Shown: piece by piece, positions 6,984-14,401 of the stretch
How the letters are laid out: each line of letters opens with the position of its first letter
Position numbering within the stretch: position 1 is the first letter of the stretch
IMG/VR virus record: IMGVR_UViG_3300042982_000006
Span: 1 to 35,057 of that record
DNA length: 35,057 bases
DNA from: a virus
Reading direction: 5' to 3' (one strand)
Made by a program: the position numbers and the translations under genes
The notes under the pieces: model-generated
The model's database searches: none
Seen by the model: only the letters and a program-made list of their open reading frames with translations
Told to the model about the DNA's origin: nothing

Positions 6984-7487
6984 TCAATCCTCCTTTAAAT
7001 CTGTTTGAGGCACGTTCTCTTTAGGGTAGATGAACACTGCCGGATACCGCATTGATCTTACATCGTCATCACAGTAGCTGTCAATCAATCTTTCGTGTGT
7101 CAATTCACAAGCTTTCATGTATCTTAGTGCGTGACGTTTTCCTATGTTAAGCAGATGAGAGATTGTACTTCCGTTTATCTCTTCAAGGCAAGCAAAACAT
7201 TGCATAATATTCTTGGTGCTGAGTGGTCTTTGACCATCCCTGTTACCATCCCAATCTAATCTTGACACACCAGTTACAAGGTCGTCAACCCACAAAGGCC
7301 AACTTTCTTCATCGATGTACCTCACTTCTTGGATCTCTGGCCGAATTGCGTTCACAAAAGAGGCGGGCTTGCGGCCCGCCTTAATTGGAGTGAAATTGTA
7401 GAGGGATTTCTCCCTCTTCGCAATCAACTTGTCAGCATTGGCAGAGATACGAGCATTCATCTGCTCGATTTCCACTTGTGTCATCAT
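6984..7487 (-). CDS. Hypothetical protein with possible helix-turn-helix
   Basis: A 167-residue protein that I do not recognise. The C-terminal region ISHLLNIGKRHALRYMKAC has the spacing of a helix-turn-helix (turn around NIGK, recognition helix RHALRYMKA), so it may bind DNA. The ATG at 7487 overlaps the upstream stop and lacks a strong ribosome site, implying coupled translation. A perfect GC-rich hairpin followed by TCTTTTG lies inside the reading frame at 7362-7380. Confidence 0.6.
   Translation of the reverse strand: MMTQVEIEQMNARISANADKLIAKREKSLYNFTPIKAGRKPASFVNAIRPEIQEVRYIDEESWPLWVDDLVTGVSRLDWDGNRDGQRPLSTKNIMQCFACLEEINGSTISHLLNIGKRHALRYMKACELTHERLIDSYCDDDVRSMRYPAVFIYPKENVPQTDLKED
7356..7380 (-). 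terminator. Intragenic terminator-like hairpin
   Basis: Minus-strand RNA GGCGGGC-CGCAA-GCCCGCC then TCTTTTG: a 7-bp GC stem, 5-base loop and U-rich tail in the sense direction, inside the 167-residue reading frame (encoding about AGRKPA). It closely resembles the real terminator at 16974-17001. Confidence 0.5.
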
Positions 7488-7807
7488 GCAGGTAGGAGTT
7501 CTGGCGTAGGAACCAGAGGATCAACCCTCAGAGAAGGATCACGTGCAGTCGATGCTTCCTCAAGCAGATAGGCACGCTCTTTGTATCGAACGTGACCACC
7601 ATCAGCATAGTAGACGTGGTATTGAGATACCGAAGTTTTGGTGTTATTACCAGCACTGTCATGTGCAACCTTGATAGCTGCAATGTCAGAAGATCCATTG
7701 ACTGTGCAGTCAACCCACCAGTCAGCAACGATACTTCCGAAGCCAGCGTTATCAATCTCAACTAGACGACAGATAACGTACACCATAATTCTTGGACTTG
7801 CAATCAT
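7484..7807 (-). CDS. Hypothetical protein
   Basis: A 107-residue protein starting MIASPRIMVYVICRLVE after AAGGAA. The first 60 residues look like a compact beta-rich domain (VADWWVDCTVN, YHVYYADGGHVRYKERAYLLEEA); the tail is proline-rich. It overlaps its neighbours at both ends by ATGA. Unknown function. Confidence 0.6.
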   Translation of the reverse strand: MIASPRIMVYVICRLVEIDNAGFGSIVADWWVDCTVNGSSDIAAIKVAHDSAGNNTKTSVSQYHVYYADGGHVRYKERAYLLEEASTARDPSLRVDPLVPTPELLPA

Positions 7808-8010
7808 TTTATATTCCTTATGTTAGGCGAGACATAACTTGCCTCGACTACATATTGTACCACGTCCATCAGGATATGTACACCCCGATTGTAGGTTGGG
7901 CCTGTCTTCCAACGAGCTTCCTCAATCTGGTCAAGCAGGTAGGCTTTGTCGGCATCGTCAAGAAGGCGATAGCCAATCATAAACTTACAGAACACGTCAT
8001 GCTCAGTCAT
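7804..8010 (-). CDS. Small hypothetical protein
   Basis: A 68-residue, largely helical protein starting MTEHDVFCKFMIGYRLLDD after TAGGAGGT. Its stop overlaps the next start. Nothing recognisable. Confidence 0.6.
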   Translation of the reverse strand: MTEHDVFCKFMIGYRLLDDADKAYLLDQIEEARWKTGPTYNRGVHILMDVVQYVVEASYVSPNIRNIK

Positions 8011-8018
8011 GCTACCTC

Positions 8019-8234
8019 CTAAAACGATGGGTTCAGCCTTACGATCCGCACATTCTCTTCAACAATCTCGATGCTGGAGAGAACCCAGCCCATCACCGAC
8101 ACACCTTCGAACTCAGTGTGAATATCATAGCGATCAACGTCGTCAGCAACAACGATGCTGCTTGAGGTGGTCATAGGGCGACCTTGACGGTCTTTGTTGA
8201 ACAGATGAGTAAACCCAACTAACACAGTTTTCAT
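8019..8234 (-). CDS. Small hypothetical protein
   Basis: A 71-residue beta-rich protein starting MKTVLVGFTHLFN. The start at 8234 (GGAGG seven bases upstream) overlaps the SLOG stop as ATGA; an ATG at 8252 would lie deep in the SLOG gene. Its content (YDIHTEFEGVSVMGWVLSS) does not match a family known to me. Confidence 0.6.
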   Translation of the reverse strand: MKTVLVGFTHLFNKDRQGRPMTTSSSIVVADDVDRYDIHTEFEGVSVMGWVLSSIEIVEENVRIVRLNPSF

Positions 8235-8806
8235 TTCATTCCTCCAATCCACTTGTTGATACGTTCAAAATCCTCTGGCTTGTTGAGATTGAATGTTTCC
8301 ACTCCGTTCTCCTTAGCCAGATTGATTGCAGTAGCTGTTCCACCCTTCGGATTCCCAGCCTTGTCTAACTTCGTCCATGCTATCAACATTTTGGATGGTG
8401 TGTCAAGGGTTTTCCCTAGCACTTGGAAGACGTTACGTGTGTGCATCTTCTTGGCACCCTGCTTGCATGCTTCCCATGCAGGGTGGACAGCCATCGCCAT
8501 GCCTTCTGCAATAGCCTCAGTTTCAAAGTGGATATCACTTGGAAGGATGTTCAAGCCTCCGTGTGTATACCTGTAATGATCTTCATAGCCACTCCAAGGA
8601 AGGTATATCTCCGCAGGTGTCCAGCCGTAAGGGCCATCCAATCCTACAACTGAAAACATACCTTCCTCGAAAGCTTTATCAGCGCCAGCAGCACCTCCAG
8701 ACCTCAGTGTCCAGCCTTGGGTTGCCAAGGCCGCACCGATACGTTGCATCATCACTAGGATATCACTGGGAGTCTCACGCGAGCCTACACCAGTGTACCA
8801 CTTCAT
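8231..8806 (-). CDS. SLOG-superfamily (DprA/YspA-like) nucleotide-binding protein
   Basis: A 191-residue Rossmann-like protein. YTGVGSRETP at 4-13 and LRSGGAAGADKAFEEG at 34-49 are the first-strand loop and glycine-rich phosphate-binding loop of the SLOG fold shared by DprA, LOG and YpsA/YspA proteins. ITW-like residues and TPSKMLIAWT complete the core. SLOG domains bind or process nucleotides; in the defence protein ThsA one senses a cyclic ADP-ribose signal. The ligand here is unknown. It lies in the operon with the macrodomain gene, so an ADP-ribose-related ligand is an attractive inference only. Confidence 0.75.
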   Translation of the reverse strand: MKWYTGVGSRETPSDILVMMQRIGAALATQGWTLRSGGAAGADKAFEEGMFSVVGLDGPYGWTPAEIYLPWSGYEDHYRYTHGGLNILPSDIHFETEAIAEGMAMAVHPAWEACKQGAKKMHTRNVFQVLGKTLDTPSKMLIAWTKLDKAGNPKGGTATAINLAKENGVETFNLNKPEDFERINKWIGGMK

Positions 8807-9084
8807 TTGCGTTCATCTTCCTTCGGCAGACCAACGTTCACCATTGCCAGAATGCTCACCTTGACGGTGGACAGTGCATCACCGATCATACGGCATGGCA
8901 GGATGAATGGGCCGTACACAGCTTCACCACAAGCCTCGGAGAAGTCATGTGCAGTTACACGACGCACTTCCTTGAAACGAATACCGTACAGGTAGTAGAA
9001 CACGTAGGTGATATACACGATACCGTAGGCGATTGCGATTACCAGCCAGTTTGTGTACAGAAAATCCAGTGCAGAGTCAATCAT
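8803..9084 (-). CDS. Single-pass membrane protein
   Basis: A 93-residue protein with one or two closely spaced hydrophobic segments (residues 12-33, NWLVIAIAYGIVYITYVFYY) and a basic cytoplasmic segment after it (IRFKEVRR). The C-terminal half is soluble. ATGA overlaps at both ends. Function unknown; it probably sits in the inner membrane. Confidence 0.6.
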   Translation of the reverse strand: MIDSALDFLYTNWLVIAIAYGIVYITYVFYYLYGIRFKEVRRVTAHDFSEACGEAVYGPFILPCRMIGDALSTVKVSILAMVNVGLPKEDERK

Positions 9085-9236
9085 TCAGTTCTCCCTTCTA
9101 GTTTAAGCCATGCGGCGTGAGTTTGTTTGAGTAGAGCTTCAAGCTCTTTCCATTTCTTTGCTTTGTAAAGCTCTAAGGCTTCACTGCCCGGAGCAAGCCA
9201 ATGCCCCGGTTTGTATTCCACTGCATCGCGGTACAT
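9081..9236 (-). CDS. 51-residue hypothetical protein
   Basis: Starts MYRDAVEYKPGHWLAPGSEA; ATG overlaps the previous stop as TAATG and its TGA overlaps the next ATG. The C-terminal half is an amphipathic lysine/leucine-rich helix. The unbroken chain of overlaps in this stretch argues that it is translated. Confidence 0.55.
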   Translation of the reverse strand: MYRDAVEYKPGHWLAPGSEALELYKAKKWKELEALLKQTHAAWLKLEGRTE

Positions 9237-9307
9237 TAGCCTGCCACCAGTTTACGGAACTGATAACCAGCGAACATCGCCAGCAATACGATCAGAAGAG
9301 TTGTCAT
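9236..9307 (-). CDS. 23-residue membrane micro-protein
   Basis: MTTLLIVLLAMFAGYQFRKL... : one transmembrane helix and a basic tail. A strong AGGAGGTAAGGT site precedes the ATG, which overlaps the upstream stop (ATGA). Very small but well framed. Confidence 0.5.
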   Translation of the reverse strand: MTTLLIVLLAMFAGYQFRKLVAG

Positions 9308-9405
9308 ACCTTACCTCCTGTGATTGATTTATACAGCCAGTATGTCAAGATGTATGGCATCACTGTAACAATTACAACAACACCCACTGCTTGATCCATA
9401 TCCAT
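9304..9405 (-). CDS. 33-residue membrane micro-protein
   Basis: Starts MDMDQAVGVVVIVTVMPY, one transmembrane helix, tail YKSITGGKV. A GGAGTAAGTC site precedes it; an internal ATG two codons later is possible. It lies directly after the macrodomain gene. Confidence 0.5.
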   Translation of the reverse strand: MDMDQAVGVVVIVTVMPYILTYWLYKSITGGKV

Positions 9406-9408
9406 GAC

Positions 9409-9888
9409 TTACTCCAGTGTGTAAATGGTGACGTTGAAACGATCATCGAATACATCGTTGATGATTTCAGCAATTGTATCCCAATCACCCCCACCAAGTC
9501 CAGCACCAATTTTAGGGAATCCAACATTCCACAAATCTTTGCCAGTCAGCAGGTCGTCACGCATCAGGATCAGAGCCTCTTCCAGCTTGGCGTAGCTTGT
9601 GAAGTTGCTGCCGTCATAGCCGTAGTTGTACTGGCCGTAAAGGTTGTAGACGACGCCTGTAGGCTGCCCAGCTTCATCACGCAACTGACCTACAGAGATA
9701 GTGCCATGCTTGGCTCGGTCGCCCTTCACAGTGAGTTGGTCAGCTTCCCATGCACAAGGCAGGCGAAGACGAATCTCCTTAGCGACACCAGAGTTCATAG
9801 TGCAGAAGCAGTTGGCTTGGTGGCCGATTGCTGCCACTTCTCCATCCAGAATTGCGTCAACAACGTTACCAACTTTGTACTTAATCAT
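9409..9888 (-). CDS. Macrodomain protein (ADP-ribose-binding, Poa1p/TARG1-like)
   Basis: A 159-residue single macrodomain. GHQANCFCTMNSGVAKEIR (22-40) is the adenine/ribose-binding loop and NVGFPKIGAGLGGGDWDTI (121-139) the phosphate loop. Relatives remove phosphate from ADP-ribose-1''-phosphate, which arises from tRNA splicing or ligation, or hydrolyse ADP-ribosyl groups from proteins. Either role fits a phage with RNA repair and NAD-salvage genes. Start at 9888 has GGGAGACAAT upstream and overlaps the lipoprotein-like gene by eight bases. Confidence 0.87.
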   Translation of the reverse strand: MIKYKVGNVVDAILDGEVAAIGHQANCFCTMNSGVAKEIRLRLPCAWEADQLTVKGDRAKHGTISVGQLRDEAGQPTGVVYNLYGQYNYGYDGSNFTSYAKLEEALILMRDDLLTGKDLWNVGFPKIGAGLGGGDWDTIAEIINDVFDDRFNVTIYTLE

Positions 9889-10003
9889 AGATTGTCTCCC
9901 GATAGTGTTTAGCTTTTACCATCTGACGTTCATGATACTTGTCGTATACATCAGAGCAAGCAGCAATCATAACCAGTACGACAATGAATATTAGAAATTC
10001 CAT
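9881..10003 (-). CDS. Putative 40-residue lipoprotein
   Basis: A short hydrophobic N-terminus (MEFLIFIVVLVMIAACSDV) ends in a lipobox-like IAAC (C16), followed by a charged 24-residue tail. The second of two adjacent ATGs is chosen because AGGAGG is four bases upstream. Tiny phage lipoproteins can block superinfection at the receptor (T5 Llp type), but there is no sequence match to support that, and the n-region lacks a positive charge. Confidence 0.45.
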   Translation of the reverse strand: MEFLIFIVVLVMIAACSDVYDKYHERQMVKAKHYRETIYD

Positions 10004-10012
10004 CATTCCTCC

Positions 10013-10041
10013 TTCGAAAAGAAGCCCCTCCGAAGAGGGGC
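10013..10041 (-). terminator. Rho-independent terminator after the NAMPT gene
   Basis: Minus strand GCCCCTC-TTCG-GAGGGGC then TTCTTTTCG: a 7-bp GC stem with a stable TTCG loop and U-rich tail. Downstream genes to the left have no obvious promoter, so read-through is likely. Confidence 0.8.
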
Positions 10042-10047
10042 AAATTG

Positions 10048-11817
10048 TTACACCGAACGTGCTCGGATTTCATCAAGTGTTACACGCTTCAGGAACTTGC
10101 CATCACGGTAGATCACTTGCAGCAGGTTGTCCTCCCGAGCTTCAAACTCAGCAGAGCATCCGTCCATCAGGAACAGAGTGTTGTCACCTTCTACAGAGCT
10201 TTTCAGAACGTGCAGTCGGCCTTTGGCACTCTTCTTCTTGCTGTCAGTCTTCGGGTCTTTGAAGATTGCCACTTCTTCACCGTTGATCACGGAGTTGGTA
10301 GCCTTCACAGCAAAGCCGAATGTATCACGTGTGTTGCACTGGTAGGTGAAACTACCCACGCCAAACACTACGTTTGCAGCAGCGTAACCTTGCTCAGCCA
10401 AACGACGCAGGATTTCTTCTGCACGCTTGGTGGTAATGCTGTCACCATAAATCAAACCGATGTGCGAGTCAAGCAGTTTGTGACCTGTTTCAGTGATGGT
10501 GCCACCGAAGGTTTTGTACAGAGTGCGGATTGCACCGGCAACAACTTCGTATGGAATCTCTTCGGTGCCGAGGTCGATTACATCGCCCTGAACAGAGAAG
10601 GAGTAGAACTTCCCACCGATCTTAACGCAGTCGTATTCTTCGAACTCGGACACAATCTTCATGTCCATGAAGTCGTAGAAGTGACGCTTGCTTTCAAACT
10701 CAAACGCTTTATTGCTTCCCCATACAACAGGCTTCATGCCGCAGATCACAGTGACAGGATCACCGGAGTCTGGACGTACAACCACTTTACCCGGTTGTGG
10801 CCCCAAGCCTTCACGACGCATGATAACGTCTTTCAGGTAAGGATAACCACGGCTCAGCATACCCCAAAAGTCGTAAGTGTCGCTGACGTTCGACACAATG
10901 CCGTTAGGCACAATGCGAGTGATCAGGTCATACACGAACATGACTTCTGCTACCAGACGCAAGTCTTCACCAGCATCCATCATCTTGGCACAGATTACGC
11001 CTTGCTCAGCACTCAGGAACTCGTACTTACCAGCCAGCAACTCAGCTTCGATACTGATGATGTTGTTCGATGTTACGGCGTGCTCTGTGGCAGGAACCGA
11101 TATACCAATCAAACCAGTTGCATCGTAGTAGCGTTTAGCATGACGGATCGCAGGCAGAGTGTCAGTGCCAACGAACTGAGTCAAGTGACCTACACCGCTG
11201 CGAGCAGCGTCTTCGATACCCGACATACCACGCATCGAGAAGTCGTGGCACATAACCGATACAGTGAAAGCATCGTAGCAGCCAGTCAGCTTCAGGTAGT
11301 GCTCGCAAATCTTGCGATATTCACGTGCAATTGTTGCGTTGGTTGCAGTCTTCCAAGTTGTAGTAGACAGCGGAGTTTCGTGGTAGTTCACCAGCCAGAA
11401 GAAGTCGTCCAGCGTGTTGGTGATGGTCAGGACAGGAATACCCATCGGAACCAGCGAGCCTTCAGGCAAGGAGCGGAACTCCAGTGGCAGGTAGCCCAGC
11501 TTGTGCAGTGCAGACATTTGTGCAGAAGTCGGCAGGTCACGACCGAGGTAGCCCAGCAGGAACTCTTCGTATTCACCAATCACGTCGTCGTGATTTTGGT
11601 TGAAGAAGCTCACTTGCCATGCTTCGGTCAACTCTTGAATAGCAGCTTGACCACCAACCCAAACCAGTTTGCCATCATAGAACATAGTGCAACCACGACG
11701 GTGAATCTTGTCAGTACGCGGGGTCAGGTTGCTACCCACTTTGGTAGTGCCGCGACGGTACATTGGGCCGTGACCGAGTTTGTAGCCATCAGTTGCAAAC
11801 ATCATTTCAAAAAACAT
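10048..11817 (-). CDS. nadV: NAMPT-family phosphoribosyl(or ADP-ribosyl)transferase of NAD synthesis
   Basis: A 589-residue protein of the nicotinamide phosphoribosyltransferase family. Visible motifs are ATDGYKLGH near the N-terminus, CHDFSMRGMSG, VPATEHAV, RPDSGDP, YGDSITTKR and NVVFGVGSF, covering the nicotinamide and phosphoribosyl pockets. Classical NAMPT joins nicotinamide to PRPP giving NMN. In the phage NARP1 pathway a family member (Namat) instead joins nicotinamide to ADP-ribose pyrophosphate, making NAD+ in one step. The PRPP-synthetase-like gene nearby fits either route. The protein is about 100 residues longer than typical NAMPT. Start at 11817 follows AAGGAGAG; its own promoter is at 11846-11874. 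Confidence 0.92.
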   Translation of the reverse strand: MFFEMMFATDGYKLGHGPMYRRGTTKVGSNLTPRTDKIHRRGCTMFYDGKLVWVGGQAAIQELTEAWQVSFFNQNHDDVIGEYEEFLLGYLGRDLPTSAQMSALHKLGYLPLEFRSLPEGSLVPMGIPVLTITNTLDDFFWLVNYHETPLSTTTWKTATNATIAREYRKICEHYLKLTGCYDAFTVSVMCHDFSMRGMSGIEDAARSGVGHLTQFVGTDTLPAIRHAKRYYDATGLIGISVPATEHAVTSNNIISIEAELLAGKYEFLSAEQGVICAKMMDAGEDLRLVAEVMFVYDLITRIVPNGIVSNVSDTYDFWGMLSRGYPYLKDVIMRREGLGPQPGKVVVRPDSGDPVTVICGMKPVVWGSNKAFEFESKRHFYDFMDMKIVSEFEEYDCVKIGGKFYSFSVQGDVIDLGTEEIPYEVVAGAIRTLYKTFGGTITETGHKLLDSHIGLIYGDSITTKRAEEILRRLAEQGYAAANVVFGVGSFTYQCNTRDTFGFAVKATNSVINGEEVAIFKDPKTDSKKKSAKGRLHVLKSSVEGDNTLFLMDGCSAEFEAREDNLLQVIYRDGKFLKRVTLDEIRARSV

Positions 11818-11845
11818 TATGTCTCTCCTTTGTTTGTGTGGGGCC

Positions 11846-11874
11846 ATCTTACCGACGTTTTGAGTGTACGTCAA
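11846..11874 (-). promoter_or_regulatory. sigma70 promoter of the NAMPT gene
   Basis: Minus strand: -35 TTGACG, 17-base spacer, -10 TAAGAT, leader GGCCCCACACAAAC. It overlaps the last codons of the upstream 60-residue gene. The leader matches those of terC and terD. Confidence 0.7.
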
Positions 11875-12031
11875 GTAGAGCTTCAACAATTTTTGGGATA
11901 AGTCCTACATCAAATTCCACAATATCCCCATCTTGCCAAATTTCTACCCATCTATGCTCTGGACTGTGATGCAGAATCTCCACATCGTAGTCATCCCCAC
12001 ATTCAATTATGTGTATGTTTTCGTAACTCAT
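11849..12031 (-). CDS. Small acidic hypothetical protein
   Basis: A 60-residue protein starting MSYENIHIIECGDDYDVE. The ATG at 12031 overlaps the upstream stop as ATGA and follows GAGGGT. Acidic, soluble, no motif. Its 3' end carries the NAMPT promoter. Confidence 0.55.
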   Translation of the reverse strand: MSYENIHIIECGDDYDVEILHHSPEHRWVEIWQDGDIVEFDVGLIPKIVEALLDVHSKRR

Positions 12032-12846
12032 TTCATACCCTCGCAGTAAAAACTTGGACTCATCATCAGAGGTGCGTCCTCCGGCAAGAAGCACTGAGGC
12101 TGTGCCGTCACTACAGGAGCCTGAGCTACAGGCATTACACCTGTGGTCTGTGGCTGATCCAGCAGTCGATCCAGCTTGTCTTCGATACGTTGATCAGTCT
12201 TCGCCTGTTCAATTTGAGCCGCAGTTGCACCACTTGCAACGGTATGCGAACTGTGGTTGTTGAACAGAGCGTTGTACACCATCATTCCGCCAAGTGTCCC
12301 AGCGAACGAAGACCCAAACCCGCTTCCATAAGAGTTATAGCCATAGCCATTCCCATAGTAGCCACCACCATAACCTCGATTATATCCATACGATCCTCCA
12401 TAATAGTTGCGTTGAACCACCACAACATTGCGAGGCTTCGACTTGTAGGCCGTTGGACTCACAACTTTGCGTTGTGGAGCTTTGTAAGCTGGAGCGCTGC
12501 TAACATTAGTAGTCTTCTTGGAGAACCAGCCACTAGAAGTGGTGGTAGTCTTCGGAGTGATGTTAGGATTCGCCTTAGACGAAGCGCTCACACTTGGCCT
12601 GCTTACCGTCAGGGCGGTGGCAGGTTTTCCAAAACCCAGCGACTTCAAACCCGAGTTGCTGCTGGATGCTTGCTGCTTTGGGGCAGTATATGTGCTCTTA
12701 GCTGGTGCAGACGCCTTTGGGGCAGAGTAGCTGCTACGTGCAGAGCTAAACGAACTGGAACGAGTACCCGAGCTATAACTACGGGCTTCCGCAGCAATAC
12801 TTACAGCCATCAGCACAGCCATAACACCAGATAAGAACTTTTTCAT
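12028..12846 (-). CDS. Exported Ser/Ala/Gly/Tyr-rich low-complexity protein
   Basis: A 272-residue protein with a classical signal peptide (MKKFLSGVMAVLMAVSIAAEA, cleavage after AEA). The mature part is Ser/Thr/Ala/Pro-rich to about residue 130, then Gly/Tyr-rich (GGYYGNGYGYNSYGSGFGSS), then a short hydrophobic stretch (GTLGGMMVYNALF) and a helical tail with RIEDKLDRLLDQP. It is probably periplasmic or surface-associated. It resembles bacterial low-complexity envelope proteins rather than a known phage family; its presence between PRPP-synthetase and NAMPT genes is unexplained. Confidence 0.7.
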   Translation of the reverse strand: MKKFLSGVMAVLMAVSIAAEARSYSSGTRSSSFSSARSSYSAPKASAPAKSTYTAPKQQASSSNSGLKSLGFGKPATALTVSRPSVSASSKANPNITPKTTTTSSGWFSKKTTNVSSAPAYKAPQRKVVSPTAYKSKPRNVVVVQRNYYGGSYGYNRGYGGGYYGNGYGYNSYGSGFGSSFAGTLGGMMVYNALFNNHSSHTVASGATAAQIEQAKTDQRIEDKLDRLLDQPQTTGVMPVAQAPVVTAQPQCFLPEDAPLMMSPSFYCEGMK

Positions 12847-12859
12847 TTGTATCTCCTAA

Positions 12860-13267
12860 TTAATCACAAGATGATGAAGAGCTTGAGGACGAACCGCTAT
12901 CACAAGATGAACTGGAAGAGCTTGAGCTATCACCACCCCAACTGGAGTAACTAGAGCTATTGTAGCTGGTCCAACTATCATCGCTGTCACGTCGGCTTGA
13001 GCTTGAAGAGCCGCTGCTTCGACTGGAGCTAGTTTGAGGCTTTGGCGCTGGCTTGTCAACAGGTTTTTGCGTTACTGGGTAAGCCCGAGGGATGCCAGCA
13101 TTAGCACGTACTTTCTGTGCAACCTCAAAGATTTCCTCTTTGGTTGGCACTGCTTTAGGTAGTGGCATTTCGTAGTGACGAACTTTTTCAGGTTCGGCTT
13201 CACGCACGATCAACCAAATCAGAGTCAGGGTTGCAGCAGCAATGGCAATCATTACCAAAAGTTCCAT
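12860..13267 (-). CDS. Membrane-anchored protein with poly-serine/cysteine tail
   Basis: A 135-residue protein. One N-terminal transmembrane helix (residues 3-21) is followed by a charged linker and a tail of serine runs punctuated by aromatic residues, ending in two copies of an S(8)CD unit (SSSSSSSSCD). The underlying DNA is a run of agct-type repeats. The tail is presumably exported or cytoplasmic and disordered. It is coupled with the exported Gly/Tyr-rich protein, suggesting a joint envelope function. No family recognised. Confidence 0.65.
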   Translation of the reverse strand: MELLVMIAIAAATLTLIWLIVREAEPEKVRHYEMPLPKAVPTKEEIFEVAQKVRANAGIPRAYPVTQKPVDKPAPKPQTSSSRSSGSSSSSRRDSDDSWTSYNSSSYSSWGGDSSSSSSSSCDSGSSSSSSSSCD

Positions 13268-13276
13268 AAAACCTCC

Positions 13277-14164
13277 TTACAGTTTAGTGACAATGAGCTT
13301 AGCGCTCGGTTTCTGTGGCAGTGTGTCGGTAGTGTAGACAGTATCGTACACCTTTGTCAACACCTCAACACCTTTCGAGAAGATACCGTGTGTGACGGCC
13401 AACTCAATAGTGTAGTCCAAGTGTTGTTTGTCATCTGTTGGCGATGCCCGTTCGATAGCATCAGCCACCTCAACGAAGGTACGACCACCATCACAGATAT
13501 CATCCAACACCAGCAGTTGGCATCCAAGGTGCAATACTTCAGGGTTGAGAATACTCATACCCAAAATCTTGCCATCAGCCAGATTGCGTTTCTTGTTGCA
13601 TTGCAAGACAGCCTTGGCACCGACCAGTTTGGCAAACTCTTCAGTCTTCTTCGAAGCACCCATATCAGGAGCTACGATAATCCAGTTAGACCAGTCCTGT
13701 TTGATGCGACGGAATGCGTGATGTTGCTCAATGACGAAGCAGTTGTCCAGAGCCGCTACGAGAACGGGGCTGTGAGGGTCTACAACGGTCACAGAGGCGT
13801 ACTTCATCGCATTGATGAGCGTAGCCATTACCTTCACGCTTAAAGCCTCTCCAGCGTTGCATACGCGGTCTTGGCGTGCATACGGAAAGTATGGAATGGT
13901 CAGGTCGATCTTGGCATACGGATAGACACGACGGAGTGCGTCAGTAGCCATGAACATTGCCATCAGTTGGTCACTGTTCTGAATCTTAGCGTACAGGTCG
14001 ATGGTTTTTACACGGCCTGTTTGTGGCGACCAAGCATCAAGGCTACCAGAATTGATGTTAACACCAACCTCACCACCCGGAAAGGTGAACATACTGATCG
14101 AGGTGCGAGTGTGTCCGTAGACACCATCAGCAGTGTAGTACAGGTTTTCATTGAAGTCGGTCAT
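13277..14164 (-). CDS. PRPP-synthetase-like enzyme (Prs or ADP-ribose pyrophosphate synthetase Adps)
   Basis: A 295-residue protein of the ribose-phosphate pyrophosphokinase family, slightly shorter than the usual 310-320. Motifs: YFPYARQDR (catalytic/ATP region), VDPHSP, and the PRPP-binding loop DDICDGGRTF. The N-terminal 30 residues are diverged. Prs makes PRPP from ribose-5-phosphate and ATP. In the phage NARP1 pathway the related Adps pyrophosphorylates ADP-ribose. Presence with a NAMPT-family gene supports an NAD-restoring pair. Its start overlaps the upstream gene by 17 bases; transcription is probably from the promoter at 14402-14430. Confidence 0.9.
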   Translation of the reverse strand: MTDFNENLYYTADGVYGHTRTSISMFTFPGGEVGVNINSGSLDAWSPQTGRVKTIDLYAKIQNSDQLMAMFMATDALRRVYPYAKIDLTIPYFPYARQDRVCNAGEALSVKVMATLINAMKYASVTVVDPHSPVLVAALDNCFVIEQHHAFRRIKQDWSNWIIVAPDMGASKKTEEFAKLVGAKAVLQCNKKRNLADGKILGMSILNPEVLHLGCQLLVLDDICDGGRTFVEVADAIERASPTDDKQHLDYTIELAVTHGIFSKGVEVLTKVYDTVYTTDTLPQKPSAKLIVTKL

Positions 14165-14375
14165 TTAGTTTCTCCGCTTGTCTATTGAAGTATCGTCGTA
14201 CTGCGTATCCTCTGGTGATGCTCCAGACTGTACATGCGATTGTCGCTACAGCGGAGATTACCACAGGGTTTGTAAAGAGCTTCAGTGTAACCATTGTGAT
14301 GAAAAAGCTACCAATCGTTCCGATGAACGTATTAGATAGAGTCTCCTTCAGTGATTGTTTCTTCGATTGTGACAT
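14148..14375 (-). CDS. DUF7220-like small membrane protein
   Basis: A 75-residue protein: QSKKQSLKETLSNTFIG, a hydrophobic centre, then WSITRGYAVRRYFNR. This pattern (Gln-Ser start, N-x-x-IG, SI-x-R-x-YA-x-RR-FN end) matches what I recall of DUF7220, a common phage and prophage inner-membrane family of unknown function. Two membrane helices are likely. First gene after the promoter at 14402-14430. Confidence 0.75.
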   Translation of the reverse strand: MSQSKKQSLKETLSNTFIGTIGSFFITMVTLKLFTNPVVISAVATIACTVWSITRGYAVRRYFNRQAEKLNDRLQ

Positions 14376-14401
14376 TTCTCCCCCTTCGTGTTTGTAGGCC
14401 C

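Noticed and set aside
10045-11901. 618-codon open frame on the plus strand
   Set aside because: Exact antisense shadow of the NAMPT gene; the minus frame has family motifs, ribosome site and promoter.
12860-12990. Repeat array or CRISPR
   Set aside because: The short agct-type repeats simply encode serine runs of the membrane protein; no repeat-spacer periodicity.
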